Shown here piece after piece: positions 1 through 8,800 of a stretch of 49,683 nt of DNA. The DNA is from an uncultured Flavobacteriaceae bacterium. Its GTDB lineage: Bacteria > Bacteroidota > Bacteroidia > Flavobacteriales > Flavobacteriaceae. The notes beneath the pieces were generated by a model. That model made no database searches. It was not told the DNA's origin and saw only the letters and a list, made by a program, of their open reading frames with translations. The position numbers and the translations under genes are program-made. Location of the stretch: positions 1 through 49,683 of the forward strand of contig CALFUL010000001.1 in the NCBI GenBank assembly GCA_937929935.1, read 5' to 3'. Positions within the stretch are counted from its first letter, which is position 1. Each line of letters begins with the position of its first letter.

Positions 1-346
1 CAAACATCCATAGCAACCATTCTTTCCTACTTTCTTGTGGATTTTCTTCTATAGCCTTCAAGATTTTCTTAGAAGTATACTTCTTGAAATCACGAAGTAA
101 ACTTGTTGGGTCTTCATTAGAATCTCGAAAGATTAAATGAACCCTTCGACTGAGCTCAGGACAGGTATGGCTTGGCATAAAGCAATAGGCATAAATCTCC
201 ATTCCCTTATGTTTTCTACAATATTCAATACTTTCAACTAATAACTCTAGGTAAACCGCTCTAGTAAATACATCTAACCAATAAACAGTTGCGAACGATA
301 CAAAGTAAGGAGCAGTTGGATCGTGAAATTTGTATTTTCTACTCAT
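1..346 (-). pseudogene. REP-associated tyrosine (Y1/HUH) transposase, 5' part, interrupted by a repeat
   Basis: I translated this frame by hand: 115 codons from ATG at 344-346, running off the left edge. The N-terminus MSRKYKF...YFVSFATVYWLDVFTR and the later RDFKKYTSKKI...ENPQESRKEWLLWMF are typical of Bacteroidota RAYT proteins (Y1_Tnp family), single-strand DNA transposases thought to mobilise REP sequences. The family normally has an uninterrupted MPSH-hydrophobic-H motif (HUH) that binds the catalytic metal. Here His60 and Val69-His70 are separated by eight extra residues, TCPELSRR, encoded by a REP-like repeat at about 142-165. The reading frame stays open, but the catalytic motif is split, so the protein is probably inactive. 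Whether the 3' half with the catalytic Tyr is intact cannot be seen. Identity of the family is confident; loss of activity is inferred. Confidence 0.85.
142..165. repeat. REP-like palindromic repeat inserted in the transposase gene
   Basis: The 24 bases read CCCTTCGACTGAGCT followed by CAGGACAGG on the + strand, with a perfect inner palindrome CTGAGCTCAG at 150-159 and outer CCT/AGG arms. This resembles a short interspersed repeat common in Flavobacteriaceae genomes (CCCTTCGACT..GCTCAGGACAG type), as I recall it. It is a multiple of three long, so it adds eight codons without a frameshift. A related copy lies at 36840-36864. Confidence 0.7.
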
Positions 347-411
347 TAAACTCTAAAATACAAAAATCATGGTTTTTGTAATGCAAACGTATGTTCTTAT
401 CTGGTACGGCA

Positions 412-439
412 CCCGTCATAGACGAGCGCTAGCGGGGGG
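412..439. repeat. GC-rich double-hairpin repeat, possible REP/BIME-like element
   Basis: In an otherwise AT-rich gap, CGTC-ATA-GACG (414-424) is followed by the perfect palindrome CGCTAGCG (427-434), all framed by CCC (412-414) and a G run (434-439). It sits about 65 bp upstream of the RAYT start codon, where REP elements commonly flank their transposase gene. A terminator is possible because T residues follow, but no forward-strand gene precedes it. Confidence 0.45.
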
Positions 440-481
440 CTTTTCATTTTTCATATAGCCCTTCTCAAACTTTTTCGAATT

Positions 482-514
482 TTTAAGATTGTTTAGAAAA
501 TCATGAATCTTAAA
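482..514. repeat. Inverted repeat in the gene-free stretch 347-696
   Basis: TTTAAGATT (482-490) and AATCTTAAA (506-514) form a perfect 9-bp stem with a 15-nt loop. Apart from this and the GC-rich element at 412-439, the 350-bp stretch 347-696 holds nothing I can support. A 75-codon forward frame at 597-824 is phenylalanine-rich AT noise that overlaps the reverse-strand gene. Confidence 0.4.
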
Positions 515-696
515 GTGATTGTTGTATTAATCTTCATTTAAATATTTTTCTGTTTACAAGTACTCAAAAAATTATAGCTACAAAACCAACATTTCTATGT
601 TTGATTTTTATTGTCATTTTTTTTTCTATTTTCAATATTTGTTATCCTTCTTATTTTCTAACAATGTACTTTCCAAATTATTTATTTCGCTTGATA

Positions 697-1194
697 CTAA
701 TTACAATTTGTTGAATGCACAAATTTTAAAAATTCTTTTTGCAATCGCGGATTATCAATTATTGCATGGTCTTCGTAAATCAATTTTTTATTTCTTAAAA
801 CTTGATATTGAGCACTATTGTTAACATTATATTTTACAATATCACCAGGCTCAACTACTAAACGGTTACTATTCTCATCAAGAAATAAAACAACATCAAG
901 TTGAAATATACAACCTCTGTCATCTATCATAGAGACAATTTGATTATTAAAAAATAATTTTTTCGTTGCTTCCTCATTAAAAGAAATGGCTTCTAAACAT
1001 ATAAAACCTGCGTTTTTGTCTAATCTTTGTATTTTTTTCACTCTTCCTACATAATAATAACTTGTCATGTTTAAAAGCTCTGTAAATTCTTTTCTTTTAC
1101 TCTGTGCCTTACCAAAGCCATTCGAAATAGAAATAACAAAGAAGCAGATAAAAGCAGTAAAGATTAAAAACACTAATAGAACTTTTTTATACAT
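697..1194 (-). CDS. Hypothetical membrane-anchored protein; candidate RHS partner
   Basis: This 165-residue protein is not recognised. It begins with a strong hydrophobic segment (KKVLLVFLIFTAFICFFVI, residues 3-21) that could be a signal anchor. A soluble, probably beta-rich domain follows, with the segment DVVLFLDENSNRLVVEPGD near residue 100-118. Its start lies only 4 nt after the stop of the RHS fragment (1199-2455), so the two are likely co-transcribed. That position, immediately after a variable RHS C-terminus, is where immunity genes of polymorphic toxins are found. No sequence feature proves an immunity role; it could be an unrelated small envelope protein. Confidence 0.65.
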   Translation of the reverse strand: MYKKVLLVFLIFTAFICFFVISISNGFGKAQSKRKEFTELLNMTSYYYVGRVKKIQRLDKNAGFICLEAISFNEEATKKLFFNNQIVSMIDDRGCIFQLDVVLFLDENSNRLVVEPGDIVKYNVNNSAQYQVLRNKKLIYEDHAIIDNPRLQKEFLKFVHSTNCN

Positions 1195-1198
1195 AACC

Positions 1199-2455
1199 TT
1201 AGTAAAGTATTTTATCTATTAAAGCGGCGGGGTTAATAGGGTTATTTATCGTACCTAGATAGTTACTATATCCTACACCAGGCATTGTTGCGTCAAAGGT
1301 AGCTCCAAACACAGGTTGGGCTGCCACAGAAACATCTGGACCAACATTTCCATGAATACCAATAGCCAACACGTACCATCCATGTTCAATTTCAGCTTCA
1401 TTTGGAGAATAGCTAACTGTTACTGATGCTCCAATTGAACCTCCAATCAAATTTACTTCACCTGTTAATCTAATTGATTGAAAATTTCCTCCGAAACTTT
1501 CAGGGGTAGCCTGAGAAACATCACCCGTGTAGAAGGCTACAAAGCCATATGAGCTTAAACCTACCGTTGCTGATACATCAGTACTCAAACTAGCAGTTAT
1601 ATCAGAATTAGCATAAAAAGAAGTCTTATAAGGGTCATTTAAAAAACTAACATGACTAATTGACCCTTCCCACCCATTTCCTAAAAGAATGGCTGAGTAT
1701 GCTGCGTTTATACCTAATTCTCCACCTACTGCAATTCTATTTTTATTATTTTCTTCCCAATTCCACCCATATGTAATATTCAAATCTCCAACTAAATTCC
1801 CAGAATCATCGTATGAAGCATTTGAAATACCAAAATCGCCGTTATCATTTTCAAAAATTTCTCCTTTAAATCCATGGGATAACCAATATGCTGCTGCTCC
1901 TAACCAAGTATCAAAACCACCATCAGGATCAATTCTATTCATTGGATTATTACCCATTCCAAGGTAAGGAGAATTATATTGACCTGCCGGATCAGTTGTT
2001 AACCATCTACCAATTCTACTATCCCATAGTCTTAGCTCGAACGCTTCTTTACCAGTTTCACTGTCTTTCTCTTGCCCCTGAAAAGCATACCTGTAATTAC
2101 CTACCATATCTCTGCCTGGCATCTTCATACCGAAAGGGTAGTAATCACTGTAGCCTTCATTGTCTAAGTCGTTATCAATATCATCTACAGAGAACACTGT
2201 TCTTACATTACCCAAGTGATCCGTTAGTTCATACATGGTTCTGGGTCTGCTGCCCGGTTTGTAAATACCAACGCGACCACTTCCATACACAGGATACTCT
2301 GTGGCTAGAGCTGTGCCACTCGTTGGCTCATTGTATATCGCCATTACCTGCCCTGCTACATTTCTAACATAATAGGTACTTTCTATTGGATAATCTAAAA
2401 CACCATATGATTCTTTCTTCACTCTATGATTCTTATCATTGTAATAGAACTTCAC
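1199..2455 (-). CDS. RHS repeat-associated core protein, 5'-truncated C-terminal tip
   Basis: Residues about 1-180 form an RHS core: YYNDKNHRVKKESYG, then ELTDHLGNVRTVFS, YYPFGMKMPGR, YAFQGQEKDSETG and the hallmark ELRLWDSRIGRWLTTDPAG...NPMNRIDPDGG. The remaining ~240 residues are a Gly/Ser/Thr-rich variable tip, with strand-like alternation and no toxin motif I recognise. The frame starts at GTG (2453-2455). Upstream codons still look RHS-like (NRYRQFATGLVTEIAKNG) back to a stop at 2522-2524, with no ATG, and the pckA terminator begins 14 bp beyond. A full RHS protein is usually well over 1000 residues, so this is an orphan tip or remnant, and translation is uncertain. Alternatively it is a displaced cassette that serves as donor for recombination into a complete RHS gene elsewhere. 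Confidence 0.75.
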   Translation of the reverse strand: MKFYYNDKNHRVKKESYGVLDYPIESTYYVRNVAGQVMAIYNEPTSGTALATEYPVYGSGRVGIYKPGSRPRTMYELTDHLGNVRTVFSVDDIDNDLDNEGYSDYYPFGMKMPGRDMVGNYRYAFQGQEKDSETGKEAFELRLWDSRIGRWLTTDPAGQYNSPYLGMGNNPMNRIDPDGGFDTWLGAAAYWLSHGFKGEIFENDNGDFGISNASYDDSGNLVGDLNITYGWNWEENNKNRIAVGGELGINAAYSAILLGNGWEGSISHVSFLNDPYKTSFYANSDITASLSTDVSATVGLSSYGFVAFYTGDVSQATPESFGGNFQSIRLTGEVNLIGGSIGASVTVSYSPNEAEIEHGWYVLAIGIHGNVGPDVSVAAQPVFGATFDATMPGVGYSNYLGTINNPINPAALIDKILY

Positions 2456-2537
2456 TAAAGTTAAACCATTTTTTGCTATTTCTGTAACTAAGCCAGTTGC
2501 AAACTGGCGGTATCGATTGCGTTAAAAAATAAGACAT

Positions 2538-2572
2538 AAAAAAACCTCTTGATTAATCAAGAGGTTTTTTTT
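2538..2572. terminator. Bidirectional intrinsic terminator after pckA
   Basis: A perfect palindrome (ACCTCTTGATTAATCAAGAG, 2544-2563, completed by GT) is flanked by an A run on one side and a T run on the other. It lies 17 bp past the pckA stop and works on paper in both directions. Confidence 0.85.
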
Positions 2573-2588
2573 AGATAATTTAACTATC

Positions 2589-4202
2589 CTAAAGAGCATA
2601 TCGTTGTGGCCCACCACGTCTAATTTCTTCACTTGCGTATGACTCAAATTTTTTAAAGTTTTCTCTAAAGGCATTTGATAACTTGAAGGCTGTTTTATAG
2701 TATTTTTCATCATCATTCCATGTAGTTCTAGGGCTCAATACTTCTGTTGGTACCCCCGGACAAGATCGTGGTTGCGCAACTCCGAAAACAGAATGAATAT
2801 GATAGTTGTCATAATTATATAAGCCTAAGTCGCCATTTAAAGCAGCGTTTACCATAGCTCTAGTATACTTTAATTTCATTCGCGTTCCTACTCCGTAAGG
2901 TCCGCCTGTCCAACCTGTGTTAACCAACCAAACGTTCACGCCTGCTTCTAGCATCTTTTTACTCAGCATTTCAGCATATTCAGTTGGGTGTAAGGGCATA
3001 AACGGAGCTCCAAAACAAGCCGAAAAAGATGGAATTGGTTCTTTCACTCCTGCTTCTGTGCCAGCAACTTTTGCGGTATACCCTGATATAAAATGGTAGG
3101 CCGCTTGAGCCGGGGTAAGCTTAGAGATTGGAGGTAATACGCCAAAAGCATCAGCAGTTAAAAAGAAGATGTTTTTTGGGTTTTTACCTATCGATGGTCT
3201 TTTTACATTATCAATATGATAAATAGGGTAACTAACTCTTGTGTTTTGCGTGATTGATGTATTTGAAAAGTCAACGACTCCATTATCATTCATGATAATG
3301 TTTTCTAAAATCGCTCCTTTTTTAATCGCTCCAAAAATTTCTGGTTCATTTTCTGCTGAAAGATTAATCACTTTGGCATAACATCCGCCTTCAAAATTAA
3401 ATACAGAGTTTTCATTATTCCATCCGTGTTCATCATCACCGATCAACTTACGGTTAGGGTCTGCAGATAAGGTAGTTTTACCCGTACCTGATAGTCCAAA
3501 GAAAATAGCGGTATCGCCTTTTTTACCCACATTGGCTGAACAGTGCATGGGTAATGTATTTTTCTCTACTGGTAAAATAAAGTTCAACGCAGAGAAAATT
3601 CCTTTTTTAATCTCGCCTGTATATCCTGTACCCCCAATAAGGGCTATTTTTTTAGTAAAATTTAAAATTGCAAAATTGTGTTGACGCGTACCATCTTCAC
3701 TTGCAATTGCCATAAAACCTGGTGCATTAATGACCGTCCATTCTGGGTCAAAATTTTTCAATTCTTCATTAGTTGGTCTGATAAACATATTATAAGCAAA
3801 CATGTTTGACCAAGGGTATTCATTTATAACCCGAATATTGGTTCTATAATTGGCATCTGCACATGCGTAACAATCTCGCACGTATAATTCTTTATCATTC
3901 AAATAGGATATGACTTTATCATACAGTAAATCAAATTTCTTTGATTCAAAAGGTATATTGATATCGCCCCACCAAATTTTCTCTTCAGTAATAGCATCTT
4001 TGACAATAAAACGATCCATGGGGGATCTGCCTGTAAATTCTCCGGTATTGATTGCAATAGCTCCAGAATTAGCTTCTTTACCCATTTTACCATCTAAAAT
4101 AATTTGATGTAATTGAGCAGAAGTTAGTTGATAATGAAGGTTCTCGTGATTAATACCGTAGCTTGAAAGTGATATTTTACGTAGTTGGTTTAAATCATTC
4201 AT
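2589..4202 (-). CDS. pckA: Phosphoenolpyruvate carboxykinase (ATP)
   Basis: This 537-residue protein catalyses oxaloacetate + ATP to PEP + CO2 + ADP, the first committed gluconeogenic step, in the cytoplasm. Length and motifs fit the ATP-dependent family: the kinase-1a P loop GLSGTGKTTL (about residues 236-245), the 2a motif LIGDDEHGW, and the oxaloacetate/Arg region GEFTGRSPMDRF near residue 55. I chose the ATG at 4200-4202 (MNDLNQL). The frame extends nine codons further to a TTG, but a TAnnTTTG promoter element (4227-4234) overlaps that TTG, so the transcript probably starts just inside it. The gene stands alone, with its own terminator. Confidence 0.97.
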   Translation of the reverse strand: MNDLNQLRKISLSSYGINHENLHYQLTSAQLHQIILDGKMGKEANSGAIAINTGEFTGRSPMDRFIVKDAITEEKIWWGDINIPFESKKFDLLYDKVISYLNDKELYVRDCYACADANYRTNIRVINEYPWSNMFAYNMFIRPTNEELKNFDPEWTVINAPGFMAIASEDGTRQHNFAILNFTKKIALIGGTGYTGEIKKGIFSALNFILPVEKNTLPMHCSANVGKKGDTAIFFGLSGTGKTTLSADPNRKLIGDDEHGWNNENSVFNFEGGCYAKVINLSAENEPEIFGAIKKGAILENIIMNDNGVVDFSNTSITQNTRVSYPIYHIDNVKRPSIGKNPKNIFFLTADAFGVLPPISKLTPAQAAYHFISGYTAKVAGTEAGVKEPIPSFSACFGAPFMPLHPTEYAEMLSKKMLEAGVNVWLVNTGWTGGPYGVGTRMKLKYTRAMVNAALNGDLGLYNYDNYHIHSVFGVAQPRSCPGVPTEVLSPRTTWNDDEKYYKTAFKLSNAFRENFKKFESYASEEIRRGGPQRYAL

Positions 4203-4226
4203 GAAGTTATAATTATAACATTTATT

Positions 4227-4234
4227 CAAAAATA
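4227..4234 (-). promoter_or_regulatory. Bacteroidota-type -7 element upstream of pckA
   Basis: The reverse strand reads TATTTTTG, matching the TAnnTTTG consensus of the primary sigma factor. No TTG at the usual 19-21 nt upstream spacing is visible. It places the transcript start about 20 nt before the ATG at 4202. Confidence 0.45.
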
Positions 4235-4326
4235 TGATAGTTTTATATCAAGAACGTCGATAAAAAAGAAATATTCTAAAACAAAGAATGATTTAATTAT
4301 TTTGTTATGAACTGCTAAAAAAACTA

Positions 4327-4509
4327 CTATTGTTCAATACTAACTGCCTGAAAAGAAATTAAGTTGTTTGATTCAAATTGTGATACAATTTCAATGGGGT
4401 TACAGCATACCTCGCAGTCTTCAATATATCTTTGACTGCTTACCGAAGTATCCATCAGCATAGAAATTTCTTCCCAACAATACGGACATTGAAAAAAGTG
4501 TTCATACAT
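4327..4509 (-). CDS. CPXCG motif-containing cysteine-rich protein
   Basis: This 60-residue protein starts MYEHFFQCPYCWEEISMLMD and carries a second pair, CEVCC, near residues 33-37. The CPYC...C-x-x-C-C arrangement is the signature of the small Cys_rich_CPXG family, presumably a zinc ribbon. Function is unknown. It begins 11 nt after the tolC-like stop and is probably the last gene of the efflux operon, which may only reflect read-through. Confidence 0.85.
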   Translation of the reverse strand: MYEHFFQCPYCWEEISMLMDTSVSSQRYIEDCEVCCNPIEIVSQFESNNLISFQAVSIEQ

Positions 4510-4520
4510 TTTGAAGAATC

Positions 4521-5870
4521 TTAAAAATCAACATTTAAAAGCTGACCTGTAAGTTGTAATAATTGTAGTTCAGCTAATTTTGCATCATACTTGGCCAAAT
4601 TTTTATTGGTCTGAGCATTCAATAAATTGATTTGGGCCTGTCTGAATTCAATAGATGTTATTCTCCCTAATTGAAATTGCTCTTTTGACCGCTCAAAATT
4701 GTTTTGATTGGTCAACACATTTTGTTCTTGTATTTGAAATATAACCAATCGGTTTTTATAAATTTCTTTGGCATTTTCGATATCTCTATTGACCTCAAGA
4801 ACAACTTGTTCTTTTACTAATTCTTGATTTTGTAACGCTAATTTTGCATTTTTTACACGTACTGAAGTACCCCCACCATCAAAAAGGTTCCAGGTTAAAG
4901 AAGCCCCTAAACCAAAATTTCTAGTGTTATTATTATTAATACCCGGAAAAAATGCTGAGGGTGCTGAATTATTCAAATTCCAGCCGTAACTGCCTGTTAA
5001 ACCAAATGTTGGCAAGTAACCAGATTTATTGACCTTGATGTCATAATCATTAATAGCAATGTTTTTTTCAGCTTGTAATAAGGCAACATTATTTGAACTT
5101 GACTCATTAATGTATTGTTCTAATTTAAGTTTTGGAATAAAATTTATGAGCGTATCCACCTCAAATTGTTTTTTTAAATCTTGATTTAATAAAACACTCA
5201 AATCACGTTTTGTGTTGACCAATTGTTGTTTCGTATTTAAAAGGTTAATGCTATCATTAGTAACGTCAACTTGTGCATTTAATATATCGAGCTTTGTATT
5301 TTGCCCATACTCAAAAGCATACGCTGCCCTTTTAAAACGGTCTGATGAAATTTCTAAGGCTTGTTGAAAAACTTTTTTGTTTTCACTCAAACGCGCTATC
5401 TCAAAATAAACGCTAAAAACTTGAAGCATTGTATTTTCAATTGTTTCACGTGCTTGTAATTCACTTAATTGGTATTGTTCTTTGAGTCTTTTGTAATTGT
5501 ATAACCTACCTAGGCCATCAAATAAAACATAATTTGCAGTTAATGAAGTACCATAAGTTTGTGCTTCTGCCTTGTAAATATCAATATCGCCCCTTGGAGA
5601 ACCATTAGCATTAAGCTGCCCCGGAAATTCTATAGTATTATCATTTCTTTGGTAGCCCGTTGATGCACTACCTGTAAGGGTAGGTAAAAAGCCTGTATTT
5701 AAAATGCTCTTATTATTCTTAGCAATTACAACTTGGTTTTTGGCAACTTTAATGCCAAAATTATATTCTAACGCATGACGTATAGCCTGCTCTTTGGTTA
5801 GCATATCTTGAGCAATAGTGGTGCTCAAAGGTGCTAAAAGAAACCCTATAAAGATTACTACAATTCTCAT
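4521..5870 (-). CDS. TolC-family outer membrane efflux protein
   Basis: This 449-residue protein has a cleavable signal peptide (MRIVVIFIGFLLAPLSTTIAQ) followed by two OEP repeats. The first starts at LTKEQAIRHALEYNFGIKVAKNQ. The second spans the long helices near residues 340-430, including QFQLGRITSIEFRQAQINLL. Both are rich in N, Q and A, as in the TolC periplasmic tunnel. It forms the outer-membrane duct of the tripartite pump. Its start overlaps the pump gene stop by 4 nt (ATGA-type coupling), so adaptor, pump and duct are one transcript. Confidence 0.93.
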   Translation of the reverse strand: MRIVVIFIGFLLAPLSTTIAQDMLTKEQAIRHALEYNFGIKVAKNQVVIAKNNKSILNTGFLPTLTGSASTGYQRNDNTIEFPGQLNANGSPRGDIDIYKAEAQTYGTSLTANYVLFDGLGRLYNYKRLKEQYQLSELQARETIENTMLQVFSVYFEIARLSENKKVFQQALEISSDRFKRAAYAFEYGQNTKLDILNAQVDVTNDSINLLNTKQQLVNTKRDLSVLLNQDLKKQFEVDTLINFIPKLKLEQYINESSSNNVALLQAEKNIAINDYDIKVNKSGYLPTFGLTGSYGWNLNNSAPSAFFPGINNNNTRNFGLGASLTWNLFDGGGTSVRVKNAKLALQNQELVKEQVVLEVNRDIENAKEIYKNRLVIFQIQEQNVLTNQNNFERSKEQFQLGRITSIEFRQAQINLLNAQTNKNLAKYDAKLAELQLLQLTGQLLNVDF

Positions 5871-8800
5871 TCAATTTGTTTTTGGGCTAAATCAGTTTCT
5901 AATTGAAGTTCTTCTTTTTGCTCTTTAATTGCTCTTTCTACTTCTTCTTTGGTAATCTCGTTGCCAGAATACAACCATTTCGCATTTACTTTTAATTTGT
6001 TACTAAATGACAGAAATAAGGGTAACATGATTAACGTCAACACCGTTGCAAAACCAATACCATAGGCTATTGAAATTGCCATAGGAATCAAAAACTGCGC
6101 TTGTCTACTCGTCTCAAAAATTAGTGGTGTTAACCCTGCAATAGTTGTAATTGAAGTTAAAAAGATAGCTCTAAATCTTGAACGACCCGCCTCATAAATA
6201 GCATCATCAAAGGTCATTCCTAAACGTAAATTTGAATTGAATTTACCAATGAGTACGAGTCCGTCATTAACCATAATACCAATCAAGGCGATAATACCCA
6301 AAACAGATAATATATTCAACGGAAAATCATGCAACCAATGACCCCAAATTACTGCAGTCATACTAAATGGTATAAGTAAAATCAACATCAAGGGCTGGCT
6401 AAAGCTTCTAAAGGTAAATGCAATAGTCAAATAAATCAGGGCTAAAACTGAAAGTCCCACTACATTCAAAGATTTCTTTAATTTATTTTGCTCTCTACTT
6501 TGCCCTTCATAAGATGCTGAAACTGTAGGATATTTTGAAGATATTTCAGGCATTACTTCGTCTTTGATTTGAGCAACGATGTCTGCCGGACTATCTTTTC
6601 GATTTTTCATATCAGCAGAAACCATTATCTCACGTCTACCTTCTGAGCGATTTATGGCCACATCGCCTCTTTCTATGGTATAGGTTGCAATTTCTTTTAA
6701 AGGCACCCTAGAACCCGTTGGGGTTACAATACGCATTTCATCTAAATCAGCAATTGACGATCTATTCTCTCGATCATAACGCACCCAAACTCGAATTTCA
6801 TCTTGACCACGTTGAAATCTTTGCGCCTGTGTTCCAAAAAAACCAGCTCTAACTTGATTCATGGTAGTACGTAAATCAAGACCAAGTAAATAGGCATTAT
6901 CTTTTAACTGTAATCGTATTTCTTTGATGCCCGCAGGGTCATTATCAGCGACATCTTTTAATGCTGAATTATTGATTAAAAATGTTTTTAATTCTTTTTT
7001 CGCAGCCTTCAATTCTTTAATGTTATTTCCTAAAAGGGATACTGAAACAGGAGAGCCACCAAAATTTCCGCCAGAACCATACACCACGCTTTCAGCGCCC
7101 ACAATAGGCCCAACCAATTCTCTTAATCTATTGGTTACTAATTCAGCTACTACTTCATCAGGGCGTTCTTCACCCGGTAACATATTAATAGTTAATGTTG
7201 CTGATGATGAACCAGGGCCAACAATTTTAATGACGTTTTTAAAAAGTTCTTTATCTGATCCTTTTAAATATTTTTCTGTGAGTTCTTGATTGACAATTTC
7301 TGACTTTTCTTCAATCAAACTAATAATTGAATCTGTCACTTTTTCATTGGTGCCATTTGGCATTTCAAGCACAATTTGAGCGCGATCACTGGCAATATGT
7401 GGAAAGAAAGCTGTTCTCACTATACCACCACCAACAGATCCAATTGACAACATTAAAATCATGGCAAATATGCCAAAGGTTAATACTTTATATTTCAGCG
7501 TAAATCTAAAAAGGGGGCTATAGATTTTATCACGCATCCAGGTCATCATACGATCACCTGCTTGATTAATTTTTCGCAGTTCGGCAAATATTTTTCCGAT
7601 GCCTTTTTTAGGTTCATTAGACCTTGGCCTTAATGCTTTTGAATGCGCTAAATGCGCTGGTAATATGATTAAGGCTTCTACTAATGAAACCACCAAGGTC
7701 AATAAAACAATGACTGAGACTTCACTAAAAAATTCGCCAATTCTACTGTCTAAATACAAGAAGATTGAGAACGCCAAAATGGTTGTAATAATAGCCGACA
7801 AAATAGGCGGCATTACTTCAATAGTACCATCAACTGCGGCCTGTACTGGTGACTTTCCTTTTTCATAATGCTGGTATATATTTTCTGCAATTACAATACC
7901 GTCATCAACCAAAATACCAATAACAATAATCATGGCAAATAATGAGAGCACATTGATGGTTACGTTGAAAAATCCGGCAAAAACAAACATTCCTAAGAAA
8001 GCAACCGGAAGCCCGAAAGCTACCCAAAATGCTAATCTTGTATTCAAAAAGAGCGACAGAAATAGTAATACCAGTAGCATACCCTGCCAGGCATTTTTAA
8101 TCAAAAGTTTAGTTCTACCATTTAAGGTTTCTGAAGAATCACTGACCACACTCAACTGAATGTTATCATATTTTTGATTGAAACCTTCAATATATTCTTT
8201 AACACGATCAGCCGAAATGATTAAATCTTCAGTATTGGTACTAGTTATGGTCGTGTTTACAGCTATATCGCCATTAAAATAAGATGCATTTGGTGTTTCT
8301 GAAAAACGATCTTTTATATGAGCTACATCTTTCAATCGAATGGTTTGACCTGAAGGATTCGCTTTTACAATAACATTAGATAATTCTTGACCGTAATAAG
8401 ATCGATTATTAGCGCGAATTAAATACTCTTCTGCATCGGTTTTTATGTTTCCGCCTGTTACTAGTATATTAGAATTACCAACCGCAAGTGCGACATCAGT
8501 AAAAGATAGGTTATACGCTAAAAGTTGATTTTCGTTAACTGCAATCTCAATTTCTTCTTCTGGATAACCTGAAACCTTAATTTGTGAAATTCCTTCAATT
8601 GCCCGAATATCATTTTCAATTTCGCGTCCTATTTGTTTTAAGGTTGCCAAAGGCACGTCAGAACCACTCAAGGCAAAACTAATGGTTTGTCTTACCGCTT
8701 CAAGTTTTGAAACAATTAGAGGCTCCATTCCTGTCGGGAAGGTGGGTACACGATCCACGGCATTTTTAACTTCGAGCAACATGAAATCAATATCTCTACC

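Noticed and set aside
597..824. Forward 75-codon frame rich in Phe/Leu/Tyr
   Set aside because: It overlaps the end of the reverse-strand 165-residue gene, is built from T-rich DNA and shows no domain or ribosome-binding support.
1888..2367. Forward 159-codon frame inside the RHS region
   Set aside because: It is antisense to clear RHS core motifs (RLWDSRIGRWLTTDP), and its translation has no recognisable pattern.
4203..4229. TTG start nine codons upstream of the pckA ATG
   Set aside because: It overlaps a -7 promoter element, and the family begins near the ATG at 4202.
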